From contig NC_063181.1 in the NCBI RefSeq assembly GCF_023159225.1, forward strand, positions 23,896,073 to 23,960,072: 64,000 nucleotides of DNA. The letters are read 5' to 3'. The notes under the pieces were generated by a model that saw only the letters and a program-made list of their open reading frames with translations, searched no databases and had not been told where the DNA came from. The position numbers were made by a program, and so were the translations under genes. Positions 43,146 through 53,507 of this stretch are shown one piece after another; within the stretch, counting starts at the first letter, position 1, and every line of letters starts with the position of its first letter. This stretch comes from Perognathus longimembris pacificus (lineage: Eukaryota; Chordata; Mammalia; Rodentia; Heteromyidae).

Positions 43146-43799
43146 GCTTTACTTTTTTTTTTTTTTTTACTTGAATTACTTAACATTTTTTTCTTAATCC
43201 AGTTTGCATCGCGTTTTAGAATATGTTGCTTGGTTTTAAGTCGGGTGAACAAAAGCGAATATAGTAAATAGTCATGCTTTGTGAAACGGTTTCAAGGAAG
43301 AAAGCATTCTTTTCTAGTTCCAGGGTTATGAAATTCTTGCGTGACATTTTGGGAGGAGGTCAAAAGTTCAGACTCTGAAGATTGTAAAGCTGTCTTTTTT
43401 GTCTTTTTCGTTACCCAGCGTGGCTGTTGCTATGATGCGTCCTAAGAAGGCTTAGCTTCTATCTGCTAACGCGGCTCTAGGCGTGGGTCACATTTATGTC
43501 TTTTTCTCCCTCTTAAATTTGATTGTGTTTTGTCCATTTTGCAAAGCAGAGCAAGTTTTTGAGTAGACAGAAAGCTAGTAAAGGTTGTATCCAGTTGATG
43601 TTGTAACCTGTATTTTATCTCAAGAGAGTCTCTCCCTCCCTCCCTTTCCCCCTTCCCTCTCCTTGTTCTTCCTCTCTCCCTCCCTCTCCCTCACTGACTG
43701 AGTCCCTGTAATTAAGCTGTCTTAGTAAAGGGGCAGATTTTAAATGCCTCTAAGACTTGATTTGCTTTTGTTCTGCAGGACTTGCACATGTTAGGGGAA
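43146..43799. other. No gene seen; T-run and CT-rich patch
   Basis: T-run at 43,151-43,168 and CT-rich stretch (CCTCCCTCCC) at about 43,626-43,695. No repeat family or exon. Confidence 0.5.
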
Positions 43800-43832
43800 C
43801 ACACACACACACACACATATGTGTGTGTGTTT
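43800..43832. repeat. (AC)n-ATAT-(GT)n inverted dinucleotide repeat
   Basis: An AC run switches to a GT run through CATATG, giving a near-perfect palindrome of about 32 bp with alternating purines and pyrimidines. It can form a hairpin or Z-DNA. Confidence 0.92.
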
Positions 43833-44069
43833 ATTCACTGTATAGATCTTTCTACAGTATTTTAATAGTTCTCATTGAAACTTGACTTCAAGCTTAAATT
43901 TTGCTTTTAATCTTTGATAATTTCACACAGAGGAAAAAAGTAGTAGAATGTAAAAGTAATATATTGAATTCATTGTATAACTTCAAAATTTATTGGTGTC
44001 TTGGCCCACATCCCCTATACCCCATCTCTGCTGTTCTGAAATCTCAGACATGAGAATTTCAGTTGCATT

Positions 44070-44071
<2 letters not shown>
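43833..44071. other. No gene seen; unassigned DNA
   Basis: Short AT-rich stretch, nothing recognised. Confidence 0.45.

Positions 44072-44103
<32 letters not shown>
44072..44103. repeat. (CA)n microsatellite
   Basis: About 16 CA units. Confidence 0.97.
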
Positions 44104-44106
<3 letters not shown>

Positions 44107-45017
44107 GCATTCCAGCAGAATCTATAAGCAGATAGGGGCTAGTGGTCAGTCATGCTGACCAAGGAGAAATATTTGGGCAACTTTTAAAGGTTGCGAGTTG
44201 CTGCAGTTGATTGACTGTTGCCCCGACCTGGGTGGGTGGCCAGAGCTGGCTCAAGCTGAGTGCTCCTGACAGGAGCCTGCTAGGGTTACTGTTCCCACTC
44301 AAGGGGCTTAGCCCTTAGCTTAGTGTTTCTGTAGGAAGCCTCCAGATGAAAGAGCAAGGGTGAACCTGCTCTTTTCCTGCTGATATCCAAATGATAACTT
44401 TCTTTTGAATTGCCTTAGTGGGTGACAAATCTTTACTGGAATTCCAGTGTTGCTTCACTAATGCAAGCACAATGCTGAATTGTTTGCAAGATTTTAAGTA
44501 CAAAATTCTCTTTTAGAATCTCAATGTCTGCAGTGTTTTTCTGCCAGGTCTTTTGTTGGGCTTGGAAATACCAGACTCTTGAGATCCATTGATGACAGGC
44601 TTGCAGCCTTGTATTCTGAGTTCTGAGCCACAATGCTAGTGATGACAAGTTCAAATGCAAAAAGGAAAGAAATACACAGAAGGATGTCCAGGAGAAACCT
44701 AGCTGAAACTCTGTTCTGAAAAGAGAGTCATAGGCATTGTTTCCCTGGAATCCTAACTCATTTATATTTAAAAGCAGGAAGAAATCACTGTTATTGATAC
44801 TTAATAACACATTTTTTCTGTGGATCTGCCAGTCTTTATTAAGTACATCATCAGATATTTTTGTCATTCTGTGGTCTTAGCTTATTATTTCATGGGTGTG
44901 AATCAGCCAGAGAAGCAGCCACACCAATGAGCAATGCAGAATACACCATTCCTATTTGCTGAACTTGAATTAGACCCAGCGGTCACCAACAGGGGTCTAT
45001 ATAACAGGCTCATGTTT
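44104..45017. other. No gene seen; unassigned intronic DNA
   Basis: Contains minus-strand frames of 62 and 144 codons (44,315-44,867) with no recognisable domain. No repeat assigned. It could include conserved non-coding sequence, which I cannot judge without alignment. Confidence 0.45.
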
Positions 45018-45053
45018 TGTTGTTGTTGTTGTTGTTATTAATATTAATATTAA

Positions 45054-45087
<34 letters not shown>

Positions 45088-45089
45088 TG
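45018..45089. repeat. (GTT)n-(ATT)n trinucleotide repeat
   Basis: GTT units change to AATATT and ATT units and end at the tail of the next SINE. Confidence 0.96.
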
Positions 45090-45267
45090 CAGCCTTGGGG
45101 CTTGGGATTCAGGGCCTGAGCACTGTCCCTGGCTTCTTTTTGCTCAAGGCTTGCTCGCTACCACTTGAGCCACAGCGCCACTTCCGGTTTATGTGGTTGC
45201 TGAGGAATTGAACTCAGGGCTTCAGGCATGCTAGGCAAGCACACTACCACTAAGCCACATTCCCATT
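45090..45267 (-). mobile_element. IDL-Geo dimeric SINE
   Basis: GGGCCTGAGCACTGTCCCTG (inverted Geo) to CACTAAGCCACATTCCCA (inverted ID-like). A few bases at the junction are lost. Confidence 0.9.
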
Positions 45268-45473
45268 GTTATTATTGTGGTATATAATCATTATTTATAA
45301 AATAGCTCATTTTCTAGGTGGTGTCTTAGATCCCATGGTGGAAAATGGAAAAACAAAACAAAAAACAACTCTTCAGTTCCCTCTGTGGAGAGTAGACAGG
45401 ACAGGCTTTCTCTCTCATTTCTGTTCTGCTGGCTGCATCTGGAGGAGAGCAGAGGAAAAAAAAGTGTGGCTTG
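45268..45473. other. No gene seen; unassigned DNA
   Basis: Nothing recognised. Confidence 0.4.
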
Positions 45474-45625
45474 GTTCCTTTTCCTTCCCTTCCCTTCCCT
45501 TCCCTTTCCCTTTCCGTTTCCCTTTCATTTCCCTTTCCCTTTCCCCTTTCCTTCCCTTTTTCCTTTTTTCTTTTCCCTTCCCTTCCCTTTCCTTCCCTCC
45601 ATTCCCCTCCCCTCCCTTTCCCTCT
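45474..45625. repeat. (CCCTT)n polypyrimidine tract
   Basis: About 150 bp of C/T with irregular CCCTT units, adjoining the tail of a minus-strand B1-Geo. Open frames here are artefacts. Confidence 0.95.
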
Positions 45626-45627
45626 TC

Positions 45628-45860
45628 TGTGCTGGTGCTGGTGCTTAAACTCAGGGACTAGGTGCTGTCCCTGAGTTTCTTTTGCTCAGGGTTACCCCTC
45701 TGTCACTTGAGAGACAGCTCTACATCTGACTTCTTTGGTAGTTTATTGGAGACAAGAATCTCACAGACTTTTCTGTCCAGGCTGTCTTCAAATTGCCATC
45801 CTCAAATCTTAACCTCGGTGTAGCTAGGATTACAAGCATAAGCCGCCTGCACACAGCTTC
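45628..45860 (-). mobile_element. B1-Geo composite SINE
   Basis: Inverted Geo half (GTGCTGTCCCTGAGTTTC) and B1-like half (GTGTAGCTAGGATTACAAGC). Moderately diverged. Confidence 0.83.
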
Positions 45861-46399
45861 TAGCTCCTTTTGATACAGTTGAGGTGAGCTCATGAGTCAG
45901 TATTTTACTTGGTAACTTGAAATATGTGTTGGAAAATGTTAGTATTTGGGAGCCTGTAATTGTAAAAGGTATGGTCTTAACCCACCACAAACTTCAGGTA
46001 AGGGTTAGACAGCCAGGTGGTGATTGTACCATTTACAAAACACAAGGAATTAAACAACTCAAAGTGAAGTAGTTTTGAGTTGGCAAGTTTAAACCCACCA
46101 CATAGAAGTCATCCGCTAGAATATTCATGTTCTTTCTTAGAAATAACTTTCTGTGGCCATATAGAACAAATGGTGACACTTTCAGCTTCTAAGACTCCTT
46201 CAGAGGGGATACATATGTATATACACAAAGCCACTAATGTGAAGTTATGCTGTACATTTGATGTGTAAATCCTAGTAAATCAAATATTATATATGCTTAT
46301 TGAGGGCCTACCAATGCTGGTCTCTTGTCATTCCTGGAGACTGCAGAGACTGATAAATCATGCAGGTTTCTTTGGGGGGGGTGTTAATTAATTAATTAA
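45861..46399. other. No gene seen; possible old repeat near 46,295
   Basis: GCTTATTGAGGGCCTACCAA resembles the widespread ancient repeat that reads tattgagcacctactatgtg. An (ATTA)n run precedes the next SINE. Confidence 0.4.
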
Positions 46400-46620
46400 T
46401 GTCCTGATACTTGGGGTTGAACTCAAGCCTTTTACTCTTGTTTGTTTTTTTCCACCTAAGGTAGGTGGTGAACCATTTGAGCCATACCTCCACTTCTGAC
46501 TTTTTGCTGATTTATTGGAGATAAAGTCTCGTGGACTTTTCTGCAGGGGCAGGCTCTGAGATTTTGAGATCTCAGCCTTCCGAGTAGCTAGGATTACGGG
46601 TGTGAGCCACCCACACCTGG
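46400..46620 (-). mobile_element. B1-Geo composite SINE, diverged
   Basis: GGGGTTGAACTCAAGCC, GATTTATTGGAGATAAAGTC, GAGTAGCTAGGATTACGGGT. Both halves inverted and aged. Confidence 0.78.
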
Positions 46621-47424
46621 AAGTTTGGGAGGATTTTGGCATGACAGATGTAGGGTATGTCAAGTGTTTTGAGGGGTTTTGTTTTGTGTTTTGAGAGGGC
46701 AGAGAGGAATGACTTCCACCTCGTGAGCAGGGAAGGGGGGCTTCACAGAGATGAGAGGAGCAAGGCCTTGTTTGGTAGGAGATAACTCAGAGCAGGAAAT
46801 GGGGAGGGAGTTTGGGATTGGAAACTGCCTGCCATGCTTGGGAAAATGGTGGCCCCGATTTGAAGATGTAGAAGCCCCTAGAAGCTCCTAGACAGGGAGG
46901 GGAGTGATGTGATTTGAGCTGTGAAATGAGATTTCAAGGGCCAGTGAGGTGCAAGATGGGATGAGGAGTACAATAGAAACAGCAGCACCAGGTGAAAGTC
47001 TATTGAAAGAACCATGGGGAGAAACTAGAAGAATTGTCTCTTACAGTACACACCCTCTACATTTATTACTCTGTGGAGGAACCCATAATCTGGTTGAGTT
47101 CAGAGGACCTTCCAACCCCATCCCCAAACTCTTAGGCCTCTGCGTGGGGCTGCATGCTCCTCCTCACTCGGATTCTGTATTTTTCCCACCTGTCAATCTC
47201 CTGGGATCCCCTATCTTCACATGTTAGGAACTGTGGGTTGCTGTCTCTGCTTTCCTCCACCAATGGCTCTTTATACTTTCCCTTTGGTTCTTGGATATTC
47301 AAATAGGATCAAATGCATGTTTTTAGACTTAACTATGCTTTTAGACTATCCCTTGGAACTTGTATTTTATACCAGAAAATTGTTTATAATATTTAGGCAT
47401 CTCTTCCATTTTTTTTCTTTTTCT
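46621..47424. other. No gene seen; unassigned intronic DNA
   Basis: The plus frame of 92 codons at 46,949-47,227 has no family resemblance. Nothing else recognised. Confidence 0.45.
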
Positions 47425-47490
47425 GAGGGGTCTGTGGTTTGAACTTATGCACTAGACAGGAGCTCCATCACTTGAATCACATCCCCACTC
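47425..47490 (-). mobile_element. ID-like fragment, diverged
   Basis: GTCTGTGGTTTGAACTTATG followed by GCTCCATCACTTGAATCACA is an inverted ID-like remnant. Confidence 0.45.
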
Positions 47491-47849
47491 AAGAATTGCT
47501 TTCTATCAAAATGGTTTTCAAAGAAGTGAAATTTCAAGACAGAATTACTTAAAAATAATTATGTGTTCTAAAACCATTTTATGCTAAAAAGGTTGAATTT
47601 ATTTACTCAACTTAAAATTGAATAATATTTTTAGATTAGTAGTTTGAGTTAATGATTGCTTTCAAACTTTTTGAATTATAGATAACCATTCATTCAGCAA
47701 CTGGTATACCTACATTTTCCAGGCATTATGTAGTCACTAAATTGCAGAGAGAGACACAGCCCTACTGGAGGTTCCATTTTAGTAGGGCAACATGCATAAG
47801 AAAACTAAAGAAAGAAGTAAGATAGTTGTGGGTCATAAAAATTCAGCAA
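47491..47849. other. No gene seen; ancient repeat near 47,690
   Basis: CATTCATTCAGCAACTGGTA and TTCCAGGCATTATGTAGTCA resemble an old mammalian-wide repeat. Otherwise AT-rich. Confidence 0.4.
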
Positions 47850-47957
47850 GGAGGAAGTAGTACTGAGCTCAAGTGGTAGAGCACTAACATTTAGTACAAA
47901 GAGGCTCGGGAACAGTGCCCAGGCCCTGAGTTCTAGCCCCAGAACTGGAAAAAGAAA
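47850..47957 (+). mobile_element. Geo monomer SINE fragment
   Basis: GAGCTCAAGTGGTAGAGCAC, GGGAACAGTGCCCAGGCCC and GAACTGGAAAAAGAAA. No left half. Confidence 0.8.
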
Positions 47958-47997
47958 TTCAGCAGGGACTAGAATAGACAATAATGAGAAGAAGTTG

Positions 47998-48420
47998 CTA
48001 GGCACTGATAGCTCACTCCTGTTACCCCAGCTTCTCAGGAAGCAAGAAAAGTCCATGAGACTTTAACTCCAGCTAACCAGCAAAATGCCAGACAAGTTGG
48101 GTGTTGTGGCTCAAACCAGTAATCCTAGCTACTAAGGAGGCTGAGATCTGAAGACTGTGGTTCAAAGCCAGCCTGGGCAGGAAAGTCCACGAGACCCTAT
48201 TTCCAATTAGCCATCAGAAAATAAGAAGTGAAACTGTGGTTCAAAGTGGTAGAGCCAGTATCCTTGAGCAAAAAGAGCTCAGTGATGGTGGCTGGGCCCT
48301 GAGTTCAAGCCCCCAAACCGACAAAAAAATGCCAGACTGGAGGTGTGGCTCAAATACCAGCCACAAGCAAGAGTTGAGCAAGAGTGCAAGGCCCTGAGTT
48401 TGAGCCCTGGTACTGGCACA
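47998..48420 (+). mobile_element. Older B1-Geo SINE interrupted by a younger one
   Basis: The outer copy comprises 47,998-48,093 (GATAGCTCACTCCTGTTACC and AACTCCAGCTAACCAGCAAA) and 48,338-48,420 (GGAGGTGTGGCTCAAATACC to GTACTGGCAC). A second B1-Geo sits inside it. Confidence 0.8.
48094..48325 (+). mobile_element. B1-Geo SINE nested in an older copy, 12-bp target-site duplication
   Basis: Full copy from TTGGGTGTTGTGGCTCAAAC to ACCGACAAA. AAAATGCCAGAC flanks it at 48,082-48,093 and 48,326-48,337, and removing the insert with one repeat restores the outer SINE. Confidence 0.92.
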
Positions 48421-48459
48421 AGATCAGAGAGGGGGTGGAAGGAGGAAGAAATGATACAG

Positions 48460-48570
48460 CTATTGATTACTTACTATTTAGGTGCTTTACTTTTATTAGC
48501 CAATCTTTAAGACACATGCAGTATTTCAGTACCATTATTTTACCCATTGAAGACCAGGAAGATAAGGGCT
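48460..48570 (-). mobile_element. MIR SINE fragment
   Basis: TTTAGGTGCTTTACTTTTAT, TACCATTATTTTACCCATTG and AAGACCAGGAAGATAAGGGC fit the inverted MIR order. Confidence 0.5.
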
Positions 48571-48579
48571 ATCTGTGGC

Positions 48580-48955
48580 TTGATGATGGTTGGTCCCCTC
48601 TGAAACTCCCATTGACATTTGACTGCTACTGCTGTCATTGTAGGAGATGAGATCTTTATAGGTGACTAGATCAGTAAAAGGGAATGACACCTTTCTTGTG
48701 GGACTTCCTGTTGGAACTGCATTGGTTATTTGCAGGAAAGTTGTTACACAAAGTGAGCTTGCTGGTCAAATGTCACCCTTTCCCTTTGCCTCCACTTACT
48801 CTTCCAGTTTCTGCTTTGTTATGACAGCTCCCCTAGATGCCATAGTTGTGCTCTTAGACTTTCCAGACTTCAAAAGCAAGAGCCAAATAAGCTTCTTTAC
48901 TTTGTAAATTACTCAGTCTCAATGTTCTGTTATAGTAATGAAATGGATTAAGAAA
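48580..48955 (+). mobile_element. MaLR-type solitary LTR
   Basis: The 3' end is diagnostic: GAGCCAAATAAGCTTCTTTA, GTAAATTACTCAGTCTCAAT, TTCTGTTATAGTAATGAAAT and GGATTA match the end of ERVL-MaLR LTRs. No internal retroviral genes. Confidence 0.75.
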
Positions 48956-49797
48956 GTAAATATTTCTCCAGGGACACCTACCTAGTAAATGACAGCTAGC
49001 TTCTAGAACTGGTGTTTTGAAAACTAAGATATGCTATTAGTTGAAGGATGAACCAGGCATTACCCAACAGTGGCAGAGTAGCAGATGAAAGTCAATGTGG
49101 TATGCTGAAGGAATAGAAAAGAAAGCCAGAGGGACTGGCCAAGGCCAGATCCAGTGGGGACTTGTATGCTTGTATTCTGCAGTGAGAAAGAATGAATATC
49201 TATTTAATGAGTGTAGACCACTAGATTGGGAGAGGCCTTCTGAAAATCCATGGGCTTCATTCTTAAGAAAGTTAACATCTCATATTAATATCTCGTGATT
49301 AAATCTAAATAGTGAACAATGATAAATTTAAAGTTTTATGAACTTTCCAGCTAGTCATAAAAACCTTTTTTGTGAATTACCTCACTCTGGCTCAATGATA
49401 CTTTAAGCAAAGGCGTGTCTGTTTACATATTAAAGCCCTGGGAATGAACTGCTGAGATTGTAGGTCTTGCCTACCAATAACTGAGAGGTTTGGAGAAGAG
49501 TGAATTTCATTGCTTTCTAGCTTAATTATGGTCTTGAGCACATACTTGTTTCTTTGTGGATTTACTTTGAATCTGGGGAAGAGAATGCATCAGGAAGTAA
49601 ATTTGCTGGCTAAACCTAATCCTTTTAGATGGGTGTGTAAAATGGAAAGGGTGGCTGTGTATATTGTGCTGATTGAAAGAGCTTACTCCTTAAATATTTG
49701 TAGATAAAGTACAAACTGTGAATCTAATCTATTAATGGATAATACCCTATAATAATATCTATATCTGTATTTTAAAGAAGACCTTATGTCAAGAGCT
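48956..49797. other. No gene seen; unassigned intronic DNA
   Basis: No repeat or exon recognised. Confidence 0.45.
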
Positions 49798-50150
49798 CTT
49801 AATTAATTAATTAATTTTGCAATACTGGAGTTTGAAGTTGGGGCCTTGTACTTGAACTCAGGTTCTCTACCACTATGGGGCTTTAGTACTTTTTGAATAG
49901 GGTCTTGCTTTTTTCTGGAAATGGTCTGGACCTTGATCCTTGTATTTACTCTTCAGGCATAGCTGAGCTGACAGGATGTACCCTGCATCCAGCTATTGAG
50001 ATGGGGTCTTTAGAACGAACCTTCCTTTCTTCCTTTCTTTTTTTTTGTTTTTGCATAGGTCTACCATGTACTTCACTCTTCCTCAATCTCGACTTCCTAA
50101 ATAGCTATGATTATAGGCATGCCCCACTGTGCAGGGTACACGAGCTCTTC
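49798..50150 (-). mobile_element. Diverged ID-like/B1-like SINE remnants
   Basis: After an (ATTA)n tract, GGAGTTTGAAGTTGGGGCCT and GTTCTCTACCACTATGGGGC are ID-like. CTAAATAGCTATGATTATAG and GGCATGCCCCACTGTGCAGG are B1-like, all inverted. Confidence 0.5.
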
Positions 50151-51051
50151 ATTAAACTTTAATCACACTGTTACCGGAGGAGCTATTTTAAAGATCTTGA
50201 AGATATCAGTCAATCTCTTTTGACAACTATTAAGATCCAGACTGAGTGTTCCAGTTTTAAAGAATTTGATAGAAGGTATAAAATCATAAAGAATATTCAC
50301 CATGTCTTGGGGGTGTTACAGATGAGTGCAATTCCTGCTAGGCCTGCAGACCCAGCTAGAGAGCAAGTTTAGAGGATGGCAGAAGCCACCATTCCCAGCA
50401 GACCTCAGGCCGAAGATGATCTCGTGATATCATCAATGTGAACACATGCCTCCATGCTGGAGATTCTACTGAAGATCCAAGGAAAGCACAATAACCCCCC
50501 TCTGTTTTCTTCATTCAGTGTGAGGCCCTGATAATAGAATTTTCTAAAAGAAGATTCCATCTGTTCATGTGGAATGACTGGTCTCCAAGGCCAGTGCACT
50601 CCCTGCCCCCTTTGCAGGCCCACAGGTGTACTGGGTACCCAGTGCCCCTTTTCTGCAGGGCTTGGGTGCTGGTGGTGAGTAATAACTCCAGAACAACCTC
50701 CTTCTGAATCTGGGGGTCCGTAGGGGCTGCTGAAGCCTACTGGTGTCATGTCTGGAGGTGCCCTATCTCCCTATCACCTGAGATTGTTACAGTCCAGTCT
50801 TCCCAGCACATCCGGTGCTGAGAGATGCTGGCTGGCAGGACGGCACCAAATGTGCCCAGGCTGTTCTAATATTCCCCAGGAACTTCGCCATCTGTTAACA
50901 TCCTCTTACTCTTCCTACTAGCTTCCTTCTGTGCTGGTCAAGGATGCTTTCTTCTCCCCTCCCCGTCTAGGGTTTGGACAATTTTTCATTTCAAATGATT
51001 GTAAAGAATTAGGATGGGAATAGTGGTGCCTGCCTACCTGTGGTATGATTT
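50151..51051. other. No gene seen; unassigned intronic DNA
   Basis: The 114-codon minus frame at 50,405-50,749 lies in a slightly GC-richer stretch and shows no known domain. Confidence 0.45.
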
Positions 51052-51437
51052 TTTTTTAAAGCAGGACTTTGGTTTGAATTCAAGGCCTTGTACTTGTCAG
51101 GCTGGTGCACTAGCTATCACATGCGCCATGTCTCTAGAGATGATTTTTGCAGGTTATTTCTAACATAGGGTCTTCCTTCCTGCCCACCTTCCCACGCACA
51201 TGCCTGAGGCAGGATGGATGGGATCACAGGCACACGCTACTGCATCCAGCTCCCCGCCATGGGCATGGAGCCTTGCGTGAAACCCAGACCCAGTTTCAGC
51301 CTCCTCTGTAGCCGAGGGTGACAGGAGCAAGCCACTGCAGTCAACTTTTCTGCCTAAACTAGCCTCAAGCTATCATCCTCCCAGTCTCAGCCTCCCAAGT
51401 AGCTGGGATTAGAGGTGTGAGCCACCATGCTCAGCCT
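51052..51437 (-). mobile_element. Cluster of old ID-like/B1-like SINE remnants
   Basis: TTTGGTTTGAATTCAAGGCC, GATGGGATCACAGGCACACG and, clearest, CAGTCTCAGCCTCCCAAGTA with GTGTGAGCCACCATGCTCAG. Two B1-like ends imply at least two overlapping insertions. Confidence 0.6.
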
Positions 51438-51462
51438 ATTCTTTCTACTTCTAAGAAAAGTT

Positions 51463-51480
51463 GTTGTTGTTGTTGTTGTT
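51463..51480. repeat. (GTT)n run at a SINE tail
   Basis: Six GTT units immediately before the minus-strand IDL-Geo. GTTGTTGTTG also follows the element, so it may belong to the target-site duplication. Confidence 0.85.
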
Positions 51481-51677
51481 TTTTGGCCAGTCCTGGGCCT
51501 TGGACTCAGGGCCCGAGCACCGTCCCTGGCTTCTTCCCACTCAAGGCTAGCACTCTGCCACTTGAGCCACAGCGCCGCTTCTGGCCGCTTTCTGTATATG
51601 TGGTGCTGGGGAATCGAACCTAGGGCCTCGTGTATCCGAGGCAGGCACTCTTGCCACTAGGCTATATCCCCAGCCCC
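51481..51677 (-). mobile_element. IDL-Geo dimeric SINE, CpG-rich young variant
   Basis: Full inverted dimer with low divergence. It has CTTCTTCCCACTCAAGG where most copies read cttctttttgctcaagg, and GTGTATCCGAGGCAGGCAC. The same variants occur at 54,550. Confidence 0.95.
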
Positions 51678-52357
51678 GTTGTTGTTGTTTTTGACCAAAC
51701 TCTTCACTGTGACAGTCTTTCCGTATGGAAACAAAAGATGTGTTTTGGTGTCCATTCTCAGGACAGATACCAACACATCCTCTTCAAAGGAAAATAACCT
51801 TTAGAGAGTCCTGCTTGCTCCCATACCCTGTACCAACTCCCCTACCAAGCTAGGAAGTAGCCTGGAGGTCGTCTTCAGGAATCCAAGATGGCTTTGTGAC
51901 ATCTTCGTGCTAAAAAGGAGAGGAGAGGACTGTGTTTCCAGGGAAGACATGACCATTGCTGCCATTTTCAAAATGAAAAATTGCCTGGATACAACAAGGA
52001 CCTGAAGACTTCTTAAGCCCTCTGCCAGCCAGTGCTGCCAGCAAGCCTGCCCCAGAGTATCATGCCACTTCCACTCCTGGCACCAGTTTGGAACCTGTCA
52101 GCGGTGGCAGTCAGGCTTTTTGCAGTCAGATCTGCTCATCTTCCACTCAGTTCCTCAATACTTCCTGCTTGCTCTGCAGGCCTGGGTGGGAAGGTAGGGC
52201 GGGCGTGTCTGGGCTTGGGGAGGTGGGTGTGCAGGTGAGATCCAAGATGCTTTTGAAGCAGAGGGAGGGTCACAGGGCAAGAGAAGGGGACAAGGCAGGG
52301 GTGAGGGGAAGGGTGCAGGGGGTTGGGAGCTGAACAATGACAAGCTTGAGGTTATTA
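51678..52357. other. No gene seen; unassigned intronic DNA
   Basis: G-rich toward the right (52,180-52,330), with short mirrored frames on both strands. No exon recognised. Confidence 0.45.
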
Positions 52358-52408
52358 GAGGAGGAGGAGGAGGAGGAGGAGGAGGAGGATAAGGAGGAGG
52401 AGGAGGAA
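52358..52408. repeat. (GGA)n trinucleotide repeat
   Basis: About 16 GGA units with one TAA interruption. Purine-only strand with G-quadruplex potential. Confidence 0.95.
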
Positions 52409-52926
52409 GGAACAGAGGCGAATGTCAGCCCCAGAGCTGTGGCTATATAAGGTTGCAGACTTCTGGTTAAGTAGAGTCTTGTCTTGATCAGGTCTCTTTC
52501 TTGCAAGTTCTATCAACCTGTTTGACAGGGTGTGGCTTGGGACCGGGAACTCTGTGTTCTTTCAGCCCCATGTCACCAAGGCCTGGAGGAGATTTAGGGA
52601 TTGAATAGTCATCCCTGGAGATCCAAGAGGGATGGGTTTCCAGATCCCTTGTGGAGATCAGTCTGTGGAAGCCCAAGTCTAATGTGTAACAGGCATCATA
52701 TTTTCATAGAATTTGTGCACATTGTTCCATAGAATTTAAATTATGTCTAGGTAACTTATAATGCAATGTATATGCTCTGTAAATACTTATTACTCTCTAT
52801 TATAGGAATTAATGTCAAGATAGCCTGTGCAGCTTCAGCAAAGATGCAATATTTTCCCAAATATATAGGCCCCAAGCTGAGTGAAACGGTGGGTGCTGAG
52901 CTTGTCATTAAGAACTGCCCCATTCA
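52409..52926. other. No gene seen; unassigned intronic DNA
   Basis: Nothing recognised. Confidence 0.45.
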
Positions 52927-53140
52927 GTTGGGTGCCAGTGGCTGTCAACTCACGCCTATAATCCTAGCTACTCAGGATGTTGAGATCTAAAGACCACAGT
53001 TGGAAGTCAGCTCGAGCAGAAAAGTTCACAAGATTTCTTTTCCAAAATAACCAGAAAAAAGCCAGGCCTGGGGGGTGGCTCAAATGGAGAGTGCCAGCTG
53101 TGAGCCATAAAGCAAGTAAGGATACAAGACTCTGTACTGG
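52927..53140 (+). mobile_element. B1-Geo composite SINE
   Basis: ACTCACGCCTATAATCCTAG, then CAGGCCTGGGGGGTGGCTCA. The Geo half ends GTACTGGCACACACA and merges with the repeat. Confidence 0.83.
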
Positions 53141-53154
53141 CACACACACACACA

Positions 53155-53185
<31 letters not shown>

Positions 53186-53196
53186 TCACACACACA
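53141..53196. repeat. (CA)n microsatellite at a Geo tail
   Basis: CA run with a single TA and TC interruption, continuing directly from GGCACACA of the SINE. A GGGA/GAAA purine stretch follows to about 53,255. Confidence 0.96.
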
Positions 53197-53452
53197 GAAG
53201 GGGGAGGGAGGAAAGGTAGAAGAGAGAGAGGGAGGAAAGGAGGGGGTGGGGAGAAATGTCCATTCACTTTGGCTTTTTTCTTTTCATCTCTGTTGCCTTC
53301 TTAACAAACCAGATACGTTGTGGCTCTGCCGTAGGAATGAAAAGGTGATACAGTTCAGTGGCCACTGCCATATTTCCAGAAAGACCTTCTTGTTCCTTTT
53401 ATCATGGGTTACAATCACAGCTATCCTAGATCTTTTTTTTTTTTTTTAAAAT
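53197..53452. other. No gene seen; T-run at 53,431-53,446
   Basis: Purine-rich start, then unassigned DNA. Confidence 0.4.
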
Positions 53453-53507
53453 TGTTGTAAAGGTGATGTACAGAGGGGTTATAGTTACATAAGTCAGGTA
53501 ATGAGTA
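53453..53507 (-). mobile_element. L1 3'UTR tail, very short
   Basis: TTGTAAAGGTGATGTACAGA and GTTATAGTTACATAAGTCAG, behind a T-run, match the older 3'UTR type in inverted orientation. Only about 55 bp of L1 was copied. Confidence 0.65.

Noticed and set aside
41792..43252. Minus-strand open frame of 486 codons
   Set aside because: It spans the CpG island antisense to the STOX exon. GC-rich DNA lacks stops in many frames, and the product has no known domain and is dominated by P, R, A and G.
44433..44867. Minus-strand frame of 144 codons in the intron
   Set aside because: No domain, no promoter or splice context, ordinary base composition; most likely chance.
45018..45089. Regular short repeats as a possible CRISPR-like array
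   Set aside because: Simple trinucleotide repeat without spacers in a mammalian genome.
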